From positions 1,946,511 to 2,010,510 of the forward strand of contig NZ_KI913949.1 in NCBI RefSeq assembly GCF_000332095.2: 64,000 nt of DNA, written 5' to 3'. Below, one piece after another: positions 52,123-61,121 of the stretch. The position numbers and the translations under genes were made by a program. The DNA is from Leptolyngbya sp. PCC 6406 (GTDB lineage: Bacteria > Cyanobacteriota > Cyanobacteriia > Phormidesmidales > Phormidesmidaceae). The notes under the pieces were generated by a model that saw only the letters and a list, made by a program, of their open reading frames with translations, was not told the origin of the DNA and ran no database searches. Numbering within the stretch: the stretch's first letter is position 1; every line of letters begins with the position of its first letter.

Positions 52123-55100
52123 TCTTCCTCCTCCTTGGGTTTTTCTTGGGAGTTCTCTTTGAGCTGCTTTTCAGCATTTATCACCTGATTTTCTTTGTCT
52201 TGCTCTAGACGGTAGAGAAATTCGCAGGTGTCGCGAATCAGATTCAGTTGGCGACCGGCTAGGCGGGCGCGATCGCCAGCAAAGGCTTGCTCAAATACAT
52301 CGACCACAAAGTAACGGGCAAAGTCGAGGACAAGTTGGCGTTCCTTTTCGCGATCGCGGATCACCCAGCGCCCCTCAGCGGTTGAGTTGTGGACGCGATC
52401 CATGAGCTTAAAGACCTCTGCGGCTACCACGGTGACCAGAGCTTCGTCGTGGAACATGCTGGTTTCAGCTTTGAGGATGGTATCGGCGGCGATGTCGATA
52501 GGCTTGAGAACTGCGTTGGCCTTAGCGTTGTAGCGCTTGTTGGCCCGATAGAATTCGCGATAAAGTTCCGTTAATTTCTTGGGATGATTCAATGCTGATG
52601 CTGGGGTCACGTTCCAGTTCTCCTGATCAAAGGTGTAGGTGGCATAGGGGTCAAAGCAGGGGTAAAAGTGGTGGGCGTAGAGCCTGATTTTCTGAGGACT
52701 CGGGGCATCGGCTTTCTGCCCTCGACTCCACTTCGCTAGGTAGGAAAAGACATACAGAGGGCTGGTTTCGATGTCTTTGGCTAGTTCTGTAAAGCGGCCC
52801 CAATTAGCGTCGTAGCCGCCTTTGCCCTGCTTGGCGTTGACATCCATGTGGATGGCGTAGGCGGCAGTCAGGGTATTCAGGGGGGCGGGGTGCTTGAGTC
52901 CGCTCTCGTCCGTCCAGCCTTCGAGGATGAAATCGAGTCGAAAGCGATCGTGGCCGACCAGGGTACGGAAAGCGTGGGGAGCACTGTCGAGGAAGACGCT
53001 TTCTTCAAACTCAGCCCCATCGGTAAAGGGCGGAATGGGCGACTCCGACACCACGGTTTTGACATCCAGAATCATGGGAAAGGCCAGGGCCAGCCAAGTC
53101 GGCATCACCCAAGATTCGGTGTCGGTGCTGTCGCGCCCTGGGGGCAGGGCCATGAAGTAGAAGGTGAGGGGTTTGTTGTCGGGGTAGGCCAGTTTGAAGG
53201 TTCTGTCTCGCTTGAAATTCGGGTCGTCGTCGGACAACTGCTTGCGCTGAGCCAGGTCGTCTGCCATCAAAAAGGCATCGACAGTTTGATACTTTTCTCT
53301 GCCAAAGTCAGCTTCTAGCTGCTTGTTGATGAAGTGGTTACGAATGCTGGTGTCAAAGCGGGTTTGGGCGATGTTGTTATAGGCCCGATGTAGAAACGAG
53401 TTGGTTTCCGGGGTGAAGTAGTAGGTGGGATAGAAGTAGAGGTAGCGGTATTTGCCATCCTCAAAGCGCTTGCCCACGGCCTGGGTCTGGTTCATCAAAA
53501 TCTGCCGCAGCATCATTTCAATGCCTGCAATGCTGGAGATATTGCGTTTGGCGTTGGAGCCGCCCAGGTGTTGTTTGTTGGTGTAGACCTGGGGCGTGAA
53601 CAGCACCGCCGATTCCATCTGTTCGCTAACGGAGTAGGGGGAATGGGAGATAGAGCATATTTTTTTTGCACCTCTTTTTGACTTTTTGGCGGCGTTGTAA
53701 TGATTTAGTTCTTTCAGGAAGATTTCAGCCTGTTTTTCGACTGATGGTTGTAGAGTTTTTCCCGGCAGCATGGCAACTTTACCAACCCAATCTCGTAAAT
53801 CCATCCAGGCATCGGGAATTTCGTATTTGTCCACAATGGGTTTTGTAAGTGTTAGCCAATGATTTACTAGCCCTTGACAAATTGGCCTTACATCTTCATA
53901 ACCTGGATTTCTTTCCAAATACTGTTTTGCGATATAGTACCACTCATACGAGACTCCGCCTGTATTCTTAAGATTTTTAAGATTGAGAACTTCAGGTAAA
54001 CAATCCACTAAATCAAGAAACTCTACAGCAGATCTAGTTAGGTCAAGATTTTCGATGACAGTAATATCTTGAGACTTTTTATGTTTCTTCAAAAGTGAAA
54101 TAACTTGATCTGTGTATTTCTGCCAGAATTTTCCGACGATGAGGGCTCCTAATTCAGCGAGATGATCTACTCGGATATCTTCCGGAAAATTGATATCAAG
54201 ACTCTCAGGTAATTCCCCTTTCTCCTTGAATTGAACTAGCTTTTGAGCTTTATCGGCTGCTTTACTTGTCTTGATTTTGCTAATGACACCATCGACGGAA
54301 AACTTCATAAGTTCCTGAATATTGAAAAATAGCTCATAGTAGTCGGCATACTTCATGCCGACGTTTCCACGGCTGAATCCAACCTTGCGTGAGGAAAGCT
54401 GGTTTGCACAAAGTGCCTTAATGCTGGCGACAACGCGATCGGGCAAGGTATTGGGGCTAATCGCTGGGGCTTCCCGTTGGGCCAGATAGATGACACCTGT
54501 GGGCAGATACAGCAGTGGGGTGTAGTGCTCTTGCTCTGGCGTATTAAGGCTGCTGTGGGCATCCATCAGGGCGTTGTTGACCACATTGGTCAGCACCCCT
54601 CGGTTTTCGGCAATGGCGTGGTAGGTAAAGCGCAACTGGCCATCGCTGACCCCGTGAATGATCTCATTCAAGGCGGAATTCTCAGCGTCTTGGGGGTGCT
54701 TGATGATAGACGCGAGGCGATCGGCGAGGCAGGTGAGGTCGGATAGGCAGCGCAGGGTGCGATCGCGCAACACAGGATTCAGTCCATCCTCAGATAAGTT
54801 GAGGTTGGTATCATTCCGTCGCTGGGCGTTATAGGCCAGAAACAGCAGGTCATCCAGGTATTGTGTCCAATCGTCTGGTTGGTCAGGGCAGATGAAGGAA
54901 TCTAGCCCCAACGCCTTCACCAGTGTCGTGATGATTTCGCGATGCTCTGGGATCGTGCGTTTCCGAATGTCCTGCTCTGGATCCCGCCGGATTTCCCTGA
55001 AGGCTTCCGGCATTTCAGGAATGAGGTCATAGTCGAACTTCTCGAAGTCGTGCAGAATAAAGCCCGATACCAGGAGACGGCGTTCTTGCTCTTTGACCAG

Positions 55101-55508
55101 ACGCTTAACCGTGGTATCAAGTCGCTGTAACCGTCGCTCAATCAGGTTGGCTGGGAATAACCCATTGAGCAAGTGAGTATTGAGGGACTGATCCGCCGCA
55201 TTGTCGCGACGAATCGGCTCCTTACCGGCAGCGATGCGTTGGGGATTCACGACCCGATCTAGATACTCGGCAAAGAATTTGCCCCCCTTGGCGGTTACCC
55301 CAACGGTGTATTTCAGTAGATGGGGGAGTGCGATCGCGGCAAAATCCTGCATTACGACATCATCAGGATTCTGAGCCTGAATGGCTTCCCGCAAGAGTTT
55401 GAGGGTCAGTAGCTCCCGCTGCGCGGGAGCTACTGTTCTGTCGCTTGCTTCGTCAAATCCATAGTCTTCATCTAGAAAGCCATAATCATCATTATGAGGA
55501 CTCTGCAT
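52119..55508 (-). CDS. cas10d: Type I-D effector large subunit Cas10d (Csc3)
   Basis: A 1129-residue Cas10d with an N-terminal HD nuclease (LLVSGFILHDFEKFDYDL near residues 142-160). In type I-D the HD domain is on Cas10d rather than on Cas3. The centre carries CSISHSPYSVSEQMESAVLF and the C-terminus has a long helical tail ending in KEEEE. No GGDD cyclase motif is visible. A stretch in the middle (nt 53650-54340) is clearly more AT-rich than the rest. The start overlaps the HepT stop by 17 bp and the stop overlaps the nuclease-like gene by 4 bp. Confidence 0.96.
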   Translation of the reverse strand: MQSPHNDDYGFLDEDYGFDEASDRTVAPAQRELLTLKLLREAIQAQNPDDVVMQDFAAIALPHLLKYTVGVTAKGGKFFAEYLDRVVNPQRIAAGKEPIRRDNAADQSLNTHLLNGLFPANLIERRLQRLDTTVKRLVKEQERRLLVSGFILHDFEKFDYDLIPEMPEAFREIRRDPEQDIRKRTIPEHREIITTLVKALGLDSFICPDQPDDWTQYLDDLLFLAYNAQRRNDTNLNLSEDGLNPVLRDRTLRCLSDLTCLADRLASIIKHPQDAENSALNEIIHGVSDGQLRFTYHAIAENRGVLTNVVNNALMDAHSSLNTPEQEHYTPLLYLPTGVIYLAQREAPAISPNTLPDRVVASIKALCANQLSSRKVGFSRGNVGMKYADYYELFFNIQELMKFSVDGVISKIKTSKAADKAQKLVQFKEKGELPESLDINFPEDIRVDHLAELGALIVGKFWQKYTDQVISLLKKHKKSQDITVIENLDLTRSAVEFLDLVDCLPEVLNLKNLKNTGGVSYEWYYIAKQYLERNPGYEDVRPICQGLVNHWLTLTKPIVDKYEIPDAWMDLRDWVGKVAMLPGKTLQPSVEKQAEIFLKELNHYNAAKKSKRGAKKICSISHSPYSVSEQMESAVLFTPQVYTNKQHLGGSNAKRNISSIAGIEMMLRQILMNQTQAVGKRFEDGKYRYLYFYPTYYFTPETNSFLHRAYNNIAQTRFDTSIRNHFINKQLEADFGREKYQTVDAFLMADDLAQRKQLSDDDPNFKRDRTFKLAYPDNKPLTFYFMALPPGRDSTDTESWVMPTWLALAFPMILDVKTVVSESPIPPFTDGAEFEESVFLDSAPHAFRTLVGHDRFRLDFILEGWTDESGLKHPAPLNTLTAAYAIHMDVNAKQGKGGYDANWGRFTELAKDIETSPLYVFSYLAKWSRGQKADAPSPQKIRLYAHHFYPCFDPYATYTFDQENWNVTPASALNHPKKLTELYREFYRANKRYNAKANAVLKPIDIAADTILKAETSMFHDEALVTVVAAEVFKLMDRVHNSTAEGRWVIRDREKERQLVLDFARYFVVDVFEQAFAGDRARLAGRQLNLIRDTCEFLYRLEQDKENQVINAEKQLKENSQEKPKEEEE

Positions 55509-55947
55509 TATTCTTATTTGCCTCTAAAGAACCCAAAAAAGCCTGAATACAATCCGAAAAGGCAGGAAAATCTCTCAGGACTAGCTGAATATTGTCAACT
55601 ACTTTGTTGGGATTTATTTTGTCGTAGAGATGAACCAATACATTTCTGAAACTGGCAGCTTCTGCCAAAATTTCTCCTAAAGCTTGTGGGAGAATACCCA
55701 TCCTTGTTAGCTCCAAAAACACACTGGCATTTTCTTTTGGATCCAGAGAATAAAGCTCCTTGAGAAAATGTCGGCCAATGTCTAGTGAAGCTTGGATAAT
55801 AAGTTCTTGAAGCCTTTCAGCAGTTCTATACTTATAAACATCACTGATTATCTGATTTCTGCTGAGCAAGGCTAATGGCCTCAACTCCTCCAAATAATCA
55901 GCAATTAACTTTAATTTGGCTTTGATCGAGCCGACTTTAAGGCTCAT
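55492..55947 (-). CDS. hepT: HepT-type HEPN toxin (DUF86)
   Basis: A 151-residue HEPN RNase-type toxin with the RX4HXY active-site motif visible as RNVLVHLY. Helices match DUF86 (SIKAKLKLIADYLEELRPLA, AERLQELIIQASLDIGRH). HepT cleaves cellular RNA and is silenced by oligo-AMPylation at the motif Tyr by MntA. ATG 55947 overlaps the antitoxin stop (ATGA), and its stop overlaps cas10d. The motif is intact here, unlike the second HEPN in this operon. Confidence 0.9.
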   Translation of the reverse strand: MSLKVGSIKAKLKLIADYLEELRPLALLSRNQIISDVYKYRTAERLQELIIQASLDIGRHFLKELYSLDPKENASVFLELTRMGILPQALGEILAEAASFRNVLVHLYDKINPNKVVDNIQLVLRDFPAFSDCIQAFLGSLEANKNNAESS

Positions 55948-56606
55948 GACTGTCTTAGCCTCTCTAGTTTACGCTCGGTTTCCTCACTCAAAGCCTTCTC
56001 AAATATTTTCATTTCTTGTGGAGACTTGAAATGACTACGCCTAAAATCTTCAAAAGAACCAGGATCCCGCTCATAGATAACCTTGCCGTCTTCTGCAAGA
56101 TAGTGAGCCATGAGTTCTGAGCATTCTTTCATCTCAATGACATCAATCTGATCATCTAGGAGATCATACGCATTCTGCAAAATCCCCCACATTCGAAATG
56201 AATCCCAGCCGCCTTTCTCGTATTGCTTGCGCTGCTCTTCATCACACAAGAAGGCGAAATCCCAATCACTACCTGAGTCGGCATCGCCTCTGGCGCGAGA
56301 GCCGAACAGAACTAATAGTGTGAGGTAAGGTGCTTTTTCAAGGATTTCAGGAATTGAGTCGGCTAGTTCTTCAACTTTGAGCCCTGGCCGAACGTTTTGC
56401 ACTAGGTTTTGGGCGTAAAGCAAGCAAGCTTGAATATCCTCTGGTTCTAGAAAGGGATATTCCTCTTTTAGGGTGTCCATAGTATCCCCTGCGGCTAACA
56501 TGCCCAAGACATGCTCGACGGCGAGACGATAGCCTCGAACAATGGGTTTGCCACCGAAGATTTTGCGACTGGTCGTAATGCGGCTTAGGAGTTCTGCTTC
56601 ATTCAT
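55944..56606 (-). CDS. mntA: DUF433 - MntA nucleotidyltransferase fusion antitoxin
   Basis: A 220-residue protein with two parts. Residues about 10-65 match DUF433 (RKIFGGKPIVRGYRLAVEHV, YPFLEPEDIQACLLYA), a helix-turn-helix antitoxin domain. Residues about 95-200 are an MNT nucleotidyltransferase with GSRARGDADSGSDWDFAFL, giving GSx10DxD. MntA AMPylates HepT. The DUF433 part could add promoter binding (autoregulation). ATG 56606 is preferred over a TTG at 56648. It is the first intact gene after the RayT region and reads into cas10d. Confidence 0.88.
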   Translation of the reverse strand: MNEAELLSRITTSRKIFGGKPIVRGYRLAVEHVLGMLAAGDTMDTLKEEYPFLEPEDIQACLLYAQNLVQNVRPGLKVEELADSIPEILEKAPYLTLLVLFGSRARGDADSGSDWDFAFLCDEEQRKQYEKGGWDSFRMWGILQNAYDLLDDQIDVIEMKECSELMAHYLAEDGKVIYERDPGSFEDFRRSHFKSPQEMKIFEKALSEETERKLERLRQS

Positions 56607-56767
56607 GGTGTGTAACTCTAAACAAGGTTTCTCCCTGAAGTAGTTCAATGCAATCGGTCAGGATACCTCTCTCGATCATCTGGTGGTACTGCCCCACCGT
56701 GAATTTTTTTCGCAAGATTTGGACTGTTATGAGAGGTTTTTTGATGTTGTATTAATAGATGGATTTT

Positions 56768-57316
56768 TTACCATTTTGATGGATTCTCGGGATGAAGCTG
56801 ATCCAGTTGCCATTTTTCAGGATTACTCAAAATATACTGACGCAATCGATTTAGAGAAGCTTCACTACGAATAATATGCTCATAGTAACTCCGTTGCCAC
56901 AATTTCACACCGATCATATCTCTATTTATATTGATAATTTTCGTGGACTGATATTTAAAGTATGCGACGACTTGCCCTAGCCTTGGCCGTTTTTCTCTTA
57001 TGTTTTTTGTTTTTGACAAATGATTGCTCCTCTCGGAAATCGAATTATCTAAGATGGTTAAAATTCCATGGAAATGATTGGGCATGACTATCGCCGCATC
57101 TAAAGAGATGCATGGAAAGTGGTTGGGTATTTCTTGCCAAATTTTTTCAACGATCAAACCATGCTGATTGAGATGAAGGGATTTGTCATTAATCTTACCC
57201 AATAAACATTCTCTGCCCTGGACACAGAGGGTAATGAAATATGTCCCAGATTGGCTATAGTCATAGTCTCTTAATCGAATGGAACGTCGATGATGAATCG
57301 CGGGATTGTATTTCAT
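56768..57316 (-). CDS. RayT (REP-associated tyrosine transposase, Y1/IS200-like)
   Basis: A 182-residue Y1-type transposase: HRRSIRLRDYDYSQSGTYFI, IVMPNHFHGILTIL (HUH metal-site His pair) and RSYYEHIIRSEASLNRLRQYI (catalytic Tyr in the helix YYEHII). RayTs handle single-stranded REP hairpins, which lie next to it at 57321-57786. I start at ATG 57316; the upstream frame crosses the REPs and is spurious. Its place between cas3' and the MntA gene means the cas operon was broken up by a REP/RayT event. Confidence 0.9.
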   Translation of the reverse strand: MKYNPAIHHRRSIRLRDYDYSQSGTYFITLCVQGRECLLGKINDKSLHLNQHGLIVEKIWQEIPNHFPCISLDAAIVMPNHFHGILTILDNSISERSNHLSKTKNIREKRPRLGQVVAYFKYQSTKIININRDMIGVKLWQRSYYEHIIRSEASLNRLRQYILSNPEKWQLDQLHPENPSKW

Positions 57317-57320
57317 CTTC

Positions 57321-57828
57321 GTAGGGGCGCGGCCTCCGCGCCCGGTGCAGCATATAAACAATAGGGTAGGGGCGCGGTCTCCGCGCCCAGTGCAAAATGT
57401 TGCGCTTTCCAGGGAAACCCGGTGTGGGGTTGTGAAATGTTGCATTGGGCGGGGAAACCCCGCCCCTACCATTGGGTTGTGAAATGTTGCATTGGGCGGG
57501 GAAACCCCGCCCCTACCGGGGATTAGTCCACCCATATTTCACCTCCATCGTGCCGGAATCGGTGCCGTAGGGGCGCGGCCTCCGCGCCCGGTGCAGCATA
57601 TAAACAATAGGGTAGGGGCGTGGTCTCCGCGCCCAGTGCAAAATGTGGACAATAGGCAAAATGTTGCGCTGTCCAGGGAAACCCGGTGTGGGGTTGTGAA
57701 ATGTTGCATTGGGCGGGAAAATCCCGCCCCTACCATTGGGTTGTGAAATGTTGCATTGGGCGGGGAACCCCCGCCCCTACCGGGGATTAGGCCACCCATA
57801 TTTCACCTCCATCGTGCCGGAAACGGTG
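57321..57828. repeat. Compound REP block in two tandem units that includes the cas3' tail
   Basis: Two units, about 57321-57558 and 57567-57828, share the same order of REP hairpins: GTAGGGGCGCGGCCTCCGCG, GGTAGGGGCGCGGTCTCCGC (G/T change in unit 2), TTGCATTGGGCGGG repeated, then CACCCATATTTCACCTCCAT. The last part of unit 2 is the coding 3' end of cas3'; unit 1 carries a copy of those bases with no gene. So the unit was duplicated after a REP insertion next to cas3'. Unit 2 has about 19 extra bases (GGACAATAGGCAAAATGT). Confidence 0.85.
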
Positions 57829-59955
57829 GGCGAGGGTGTCGAGCAGCAGGGCTGACTCGCCAAACGCCACTGAGTAGGGCGCGTTGGCATCATGGACGCT
57901 GTTCAGGTCGCTGATGGGGTAGATCTGAAAGTGCATAGGGAGTTGGAGCCGCAGCCGCACTTCCCGCACGGGCTTCCGCAGGACGTAGCAGACTATGGCC
58001 TGCTGCTGTAAGCGGCGGTTGATGGATCCGGCCCAGGGGTTATCGGGTTGCCAGATTTGTAGACCCACCAACACCTGTACCTTCCAGGCATCGGCGATGG
58101 GTTGGAGATCGCCAGGGGAGGTAAAGGTCCAGTTCAGCCGTTCTTCTCGGTAGCCCCGTAGCTTTATAAAGCCCAGGCAGTATTCAAAGCGGCCCTTGGG
58201 GATGGGTTGCCCGGTGCGGGCGACGGTTTCCTGGAGGGTGTCTAAGAAGGCGGCTTTGCTCCACATTTCGATGTCCAGGTTGCTGAGGATGCCGGGAAGG
58301 TCGTAGGTTTTGAAGCGATCGCACTCCCTCGGCTCTGTCAAATCGTAGAGTCCACACTGCAACGGGCTAGAGCCGCGAAAGCTGGTGGCGTCGTCGGCAA
58401 TGGGGTTACCTTTTTTGCCGGATAGGTGCTGCCATTCCTTGGCCCAGCCGCCAATGCGTCCGCCTACTTGCCGAAGGTTGGTGGCAAACACCTTCTCGCA
58501 GGCATCATGAAACTGTCTCAGGGCATCGGAATACTGCTGTTTAAGGTTCGGGTTCTTGAGCTGTTGAGCTAGATACACAGATTGAACGGCTCCCCAGCGT
58601 TTGTAGTAGCCCTCAAAGTTGTTGATCTGGCGGTATTTCTCACGAATAAGGTTTTGGAAGGTGATTCTGTCGCACACCTGCCCATCGGACAGAACCGCCT
58701 CATCTCCCGCAAATAGCCGCTCCACAAAGAAGTTGGGGACCAGAGCATAGGCGCTAAAGCCATCAAATGGAATATCCTGGTCGTCTTTCCGATGGCCATC
58801 GTGGCGACCTAAGCGCCCTAACCGCTGGATGAAGTTACCTGCATCGGATGATTCAAAAATCAGGAAGTTGATTTTGAAATCGACGCCGACATCAATGGTG
58901 CTGGTGCCGATCACCAGGTCAGCCGCTAGGGATTCGGCCTTCTCTTGTCCACCCGATAGCCCGGTGTTTTCTCGCACCGTCAGGCCATGGTGGGCAAAAA
59001 GCGCTCTAAATACTGGGGTTAGTCGCTTCACCGCTGCAATGGAGTTGAGAATGATGGCTCCCTTGCTGCCGGGGTGCTCCAGAAATTGGCTGAGGATGAG
59101 GTCTTGATTGTCCTTCAGCCAGGTTTCCGATGCTTTGGATGTGGGCTCCATGGGCATAAAGGTCAGGTTGATGGCGCGGGCGACCTGTCGCCAATGCTGG
59201 TTACTGAGGGTATGGGCGGCGGCTTGGGTGTCTGGAAACTGGTACTTGCCTGCCTCAATCGGGTTAATGACTTGGCACCGGAAACCCGCTTGATCAAGTC
59301 TTTTCAGTAGCGTGTCGCTAGGGGTAGCTGAGAGAAACAGGAATTTTTTGCGTCGATTGGTGGCCTGAATTAACAGCATCGTGTTCAGAACGCTGGCAAC
59401 CTGGGGGGCTGCAAAGACGTGAAATTCGTCGAAGATGAACAGGTCAAAGTCTTTGTCGATGCGGTTCCAGAGCTTATCGGGGGTATCTTTGCCCGTTAAG
59501 TAAGCGCCTCGGTGCAGGTAATGGAAGATGTCGGGGTTGGTGATCAGGATTTCAGATTGGCCCGAACGGGATGCGATCGCACTTCCCTTGCGCAAGCCTT
59601 CATTCTCTGCATAGACCTCCAGCTCAGGCCCGCTCAACCGATTGACCCGTGGGGCATTGGCCGGCTGAAACTGCTGGATGTAATCCCGCACCTGGGTTTC
59701 CTGATCGCTGGCGAGGGCATTGGTGGGGTAAAGTGCCATCGCAAAACAGTTTCCCTGCAATACCTCCAAATAAGCGGCAAGACTCTTGCCATCCCCGGTC
59801 ATCGCCGTGTTGAACACCACATCTATCTCTGGGTTGCGCAATGCCTTTAAGGTTTCAACCTGATGCCAAGCGAGTTTCCATCCGTTAGGCAGCTTGATTC
59901 CTGCGGGGGCATCGGCGGGGCAAGCGTAAACAGGCTTTAGCTGAATGGAATACAT
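57787..59955 (-). CDS. cas3': Type I-D helicase Cas3' (HD-less)
   Basis: A 722-residue SF2 helicase without an HD domain, as in type I-D. NTAMTGDGKSLAAYLEVLQ (Walker A), DLFIFDEFHVFAAPQ (motif II DEFH), FLFLSATPSD (motif III) and FIQRLGRLGRHDGH (motif VI) are intact. It unwinds the target strand so that Cas10d HD can cut. ATG 59955 is first in the operon and faces the WYL gene. The stop is reached through a repeated tail also found in the REP block downstream, so the 3' end was recently moved. Confidence 0.96.
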   Translation of the reverse strand: MYSIQLKPVYACPADAPAGIKLPNGWKLAWHQVETLKALRNPEIDVVFNTAMTGDGKSLAAYLEVLQGNCFAMALYPTNALASDQETQVRDYIQQFQPANAPRVNRLSGPELEVYAENEGLRKGSAIASRSGQSEILITNPDIFHYLHRGAYLTGKDTPDKLWNRIDKDFDLFIFDEFHVFAAPQVASVLNTMLLIQATNRRKKFLFLSATPSDTLLKRLDQAGFRCQVINPIEAGKYQFPDTQAAAHTLSNQHWRQVARAINLTFMPMEPTSKASETWLKDNQDLILSQFLEHPGSKGAIILNSIAAVKRLTPVFRALFAHHGLTVRENTGLSGGQEKAESLAADLVIGTSTIDVGVDFKINFLIFESSDAGNFIQRLGRLGRHDGHRKDDQDIPFDGFSAYALVPNFFVERLFAGDEAVLSDGQVCDRITFQNLIREKYRQINNFEGYYKRWGAVQSVYLAQQLKNPNLKQQYSDALRQFHDACEKVFATNLRQVGGRIGGWAKEWQHLSGKKGNPIADDATSFRGSSPLQCGLYDLTEPRECDRFKTYDLPGILSNLDIEMWSKAAFLDTLQETVARTGQPIPKGRFEYCLGFIKLRGYREERLNWTFTSPGDLQPIADAWKVQVLVGLQIWQPDNPWAGSINRRLQQQAIVCYVLRKPVREVRLRLQLPMHFQIYPISDLNSVHDANAPYSVAFGESALLLDTLAHRFRHDGGEIWVA

Positions 59956-60069
59956 GGTGCTTCAGGGAAAGTATCCGTGCCTTGTTGCATAACCCTATCT
60001 TGGCAGCGACAATAGGATTGATCAATAGATATACGGACGAAGTGTCCGTATACTTGAACGTGATTCCCT
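59956..60069. promoter_or_regulatory. Divergent promoter region between cas3' and the WYL regulator
   Basis: A 114-bp gap that should hold promoters for both the cas operon and the regulator. It has two palindromes: ATTGATCAAT at 60017-60026 and the larger one at 60030-60052. Both lie closer to the WYL gene, consistent with autoregulation and control of the cas operon. Confidence 0.7.
60030..60052. promoter_or_regulatory. Palindromic operator candidate TATACGGAC-N5-GTCCGTATA
   Basis: A perfect 9-bp inverted repeat with a 5-bp spacer (GAAGT), 17 bp before the WYL start. Centre-to-centre spacing and perfect symmetry suit a dimeric regulator; the WYL protein next to it is the obvious candidate. 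Assigned by position, not shown. Confidence 0.65.
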
Positions 60070-60933
60070 ATGACCCGTAAACAGCGATCCATTACCCTGT
60101 CTATCGAAGAACACGAAAAGGCCCAGCTAGAGCAGCTTGCCCTGGAGTTTGACCAGACCTGGGGCAAAAAGCCCAACGTTTCAAAACTTTGCAAAGCGAT
60201 CGCCAAAGGCCACCTGCGTCTCGCCATTAACCACGACTGGAACCGCGATCGCATCGACACCCTCAACCGTGCCCTGAATCACCTCAAAGATGCAGGGCGA
60301 CTCCATGAAGCCCTGACCCTGGCCCAGGTCTTACTAGAACGCAGCGAACTGAACCAACCGCTGCGCCAAGCCATTCAAACCTGGGTTGATCGCCCCAATG
60401 CCCCCTGGCGCGTTGAGTTAGACCGCTGTATTTTGCGCCAACGCCCCTTTCGACTGGCCTATCAAGATGCCGCCGATCGCATCTGGAGCTTCACCGTGCG
60501 CCATGCCCGCATTGAGCCCCTAGAAGATCGCCAGTACCTCACCTGCTGGTGTGATCAGACCGAAGGCAACCAGGACGTGACCGCCCTTCAGCACAACTGG
60601 ACCCTGCGCCTAGACCGCATCCCCGACGAAGCCGTCATAGCCCCCGCCGAGGGCTATTGGCAGCTAGAACTGGGGCATATCACCGTCGAGTTCCATCTGC
60701 TCAACCGCCTAGCCTTTGCCTATCGCTCTAAAACTGAGGCCGACGTGGTGAATGAATGGGTGCCGGAGCAGGAACGTCGCCGAGTGGTGCGGCGCATCCA
60801 CAGTACGTTTTGGTTTTTCCGCGAGATCCGCCGCTATGGCGCAGATTGCATTGTGATTGGGCCAGAGGAAGTCCGCGATCGCTTTGCCCAAGAAATTGTG
60901 ATGATGGCCAGACAGTATTCACCCAGTCTTTGA
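60070..60933 (+). CDS. WYL-domain transcriptional regulator of the CRISPR-Cas locus
   Basis: A 287-residue regulator with an N-terminal DNA-binding region (MTRKQRSITLSIEEHEKAQL, WGKKPNVSKLCKAIAKGHL) and a WYL-type ligand domain at about residues 115-200 (RPFRLAYQDAADRIWSFTVR, ARIEPLEDRQYLTCWCDQ, WTLRLDRI). A C-terminal WCX-like part follows. In Synechocystis a WYL gene beside the type I-D locus (sll7009) acts as a negative regulator of the crRNA; this gene is placed the same way, divergent from cas3'. Confidence 0.85.
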   Translation: MTRKQRSITLSIEEHEKAQLEQLALEFDQTWGKKPNVSKLCKAIAKGHLRLAINHDWNRDRIDTLNRALNHLKDAGRLHEALTLAQVLLERSELNQPLRQAIQTWVDRPNAPWRVELDRCILRQRPFRLAYQDAADRIWSFTVRHARIEPLEDRQYLTCWCDQTEGNQDVTALQHNWTLRLDRIPDEAVIAPAEGYWQLELGHITVEFHLLNRLAFAYRSKTEADVVNEWVPEQERRRVVRRIHSTFWFFREIRRYGADCIVIGPEEVRDRFAQEIVMMARQYSPSL

Positions 60934-60980
60934 GCACCCCATCTTGGGCTCCTTCCTTCAGAGCGGCGGGGGCTCCCCAT

Positions 60981-61062
60981 GGGGAAACCGTCGGGGATTG
61001 GGGGGATTTCCAGGTGCAATGGCCCCTTTGGGCCGGTCCCTGACCATCGCACTTTATCTGAC
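60981..61062. repeat. Direct repeat, copy 1 of a flanking pair
   Basis: GGGGAAACCGTCGGGGATTG, then GGGGGATTTCCAGGTG and CGCACTTTATCTGACCTGCG, nearly repeated at 61977-62042 with a deletion of about 30 bp. The two copies enclose the DUF3782-like gene (61122-61787) and about 200 bp more. Confidence 0.7.
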
Positions 61063-61121
61063 CTGCGATCGCATCTCACCTGCGATCGCGGGCATCCACC
61101 CACCATTCCCCTCCCTTGCCC

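Noticed and set aside
52119-55508. Type III CRISPR large subunit (Cas10 with cyclase)
   Set aside because: No GGDD motif, and the neighbours csc1, csc2 and HD-less cas3' are those of type I-D.
56768-57535. Long form of the RayT gene
   Set aside because: The extra N-terminus is translated REP DNA and is repeated in another frame at 57539-57799.
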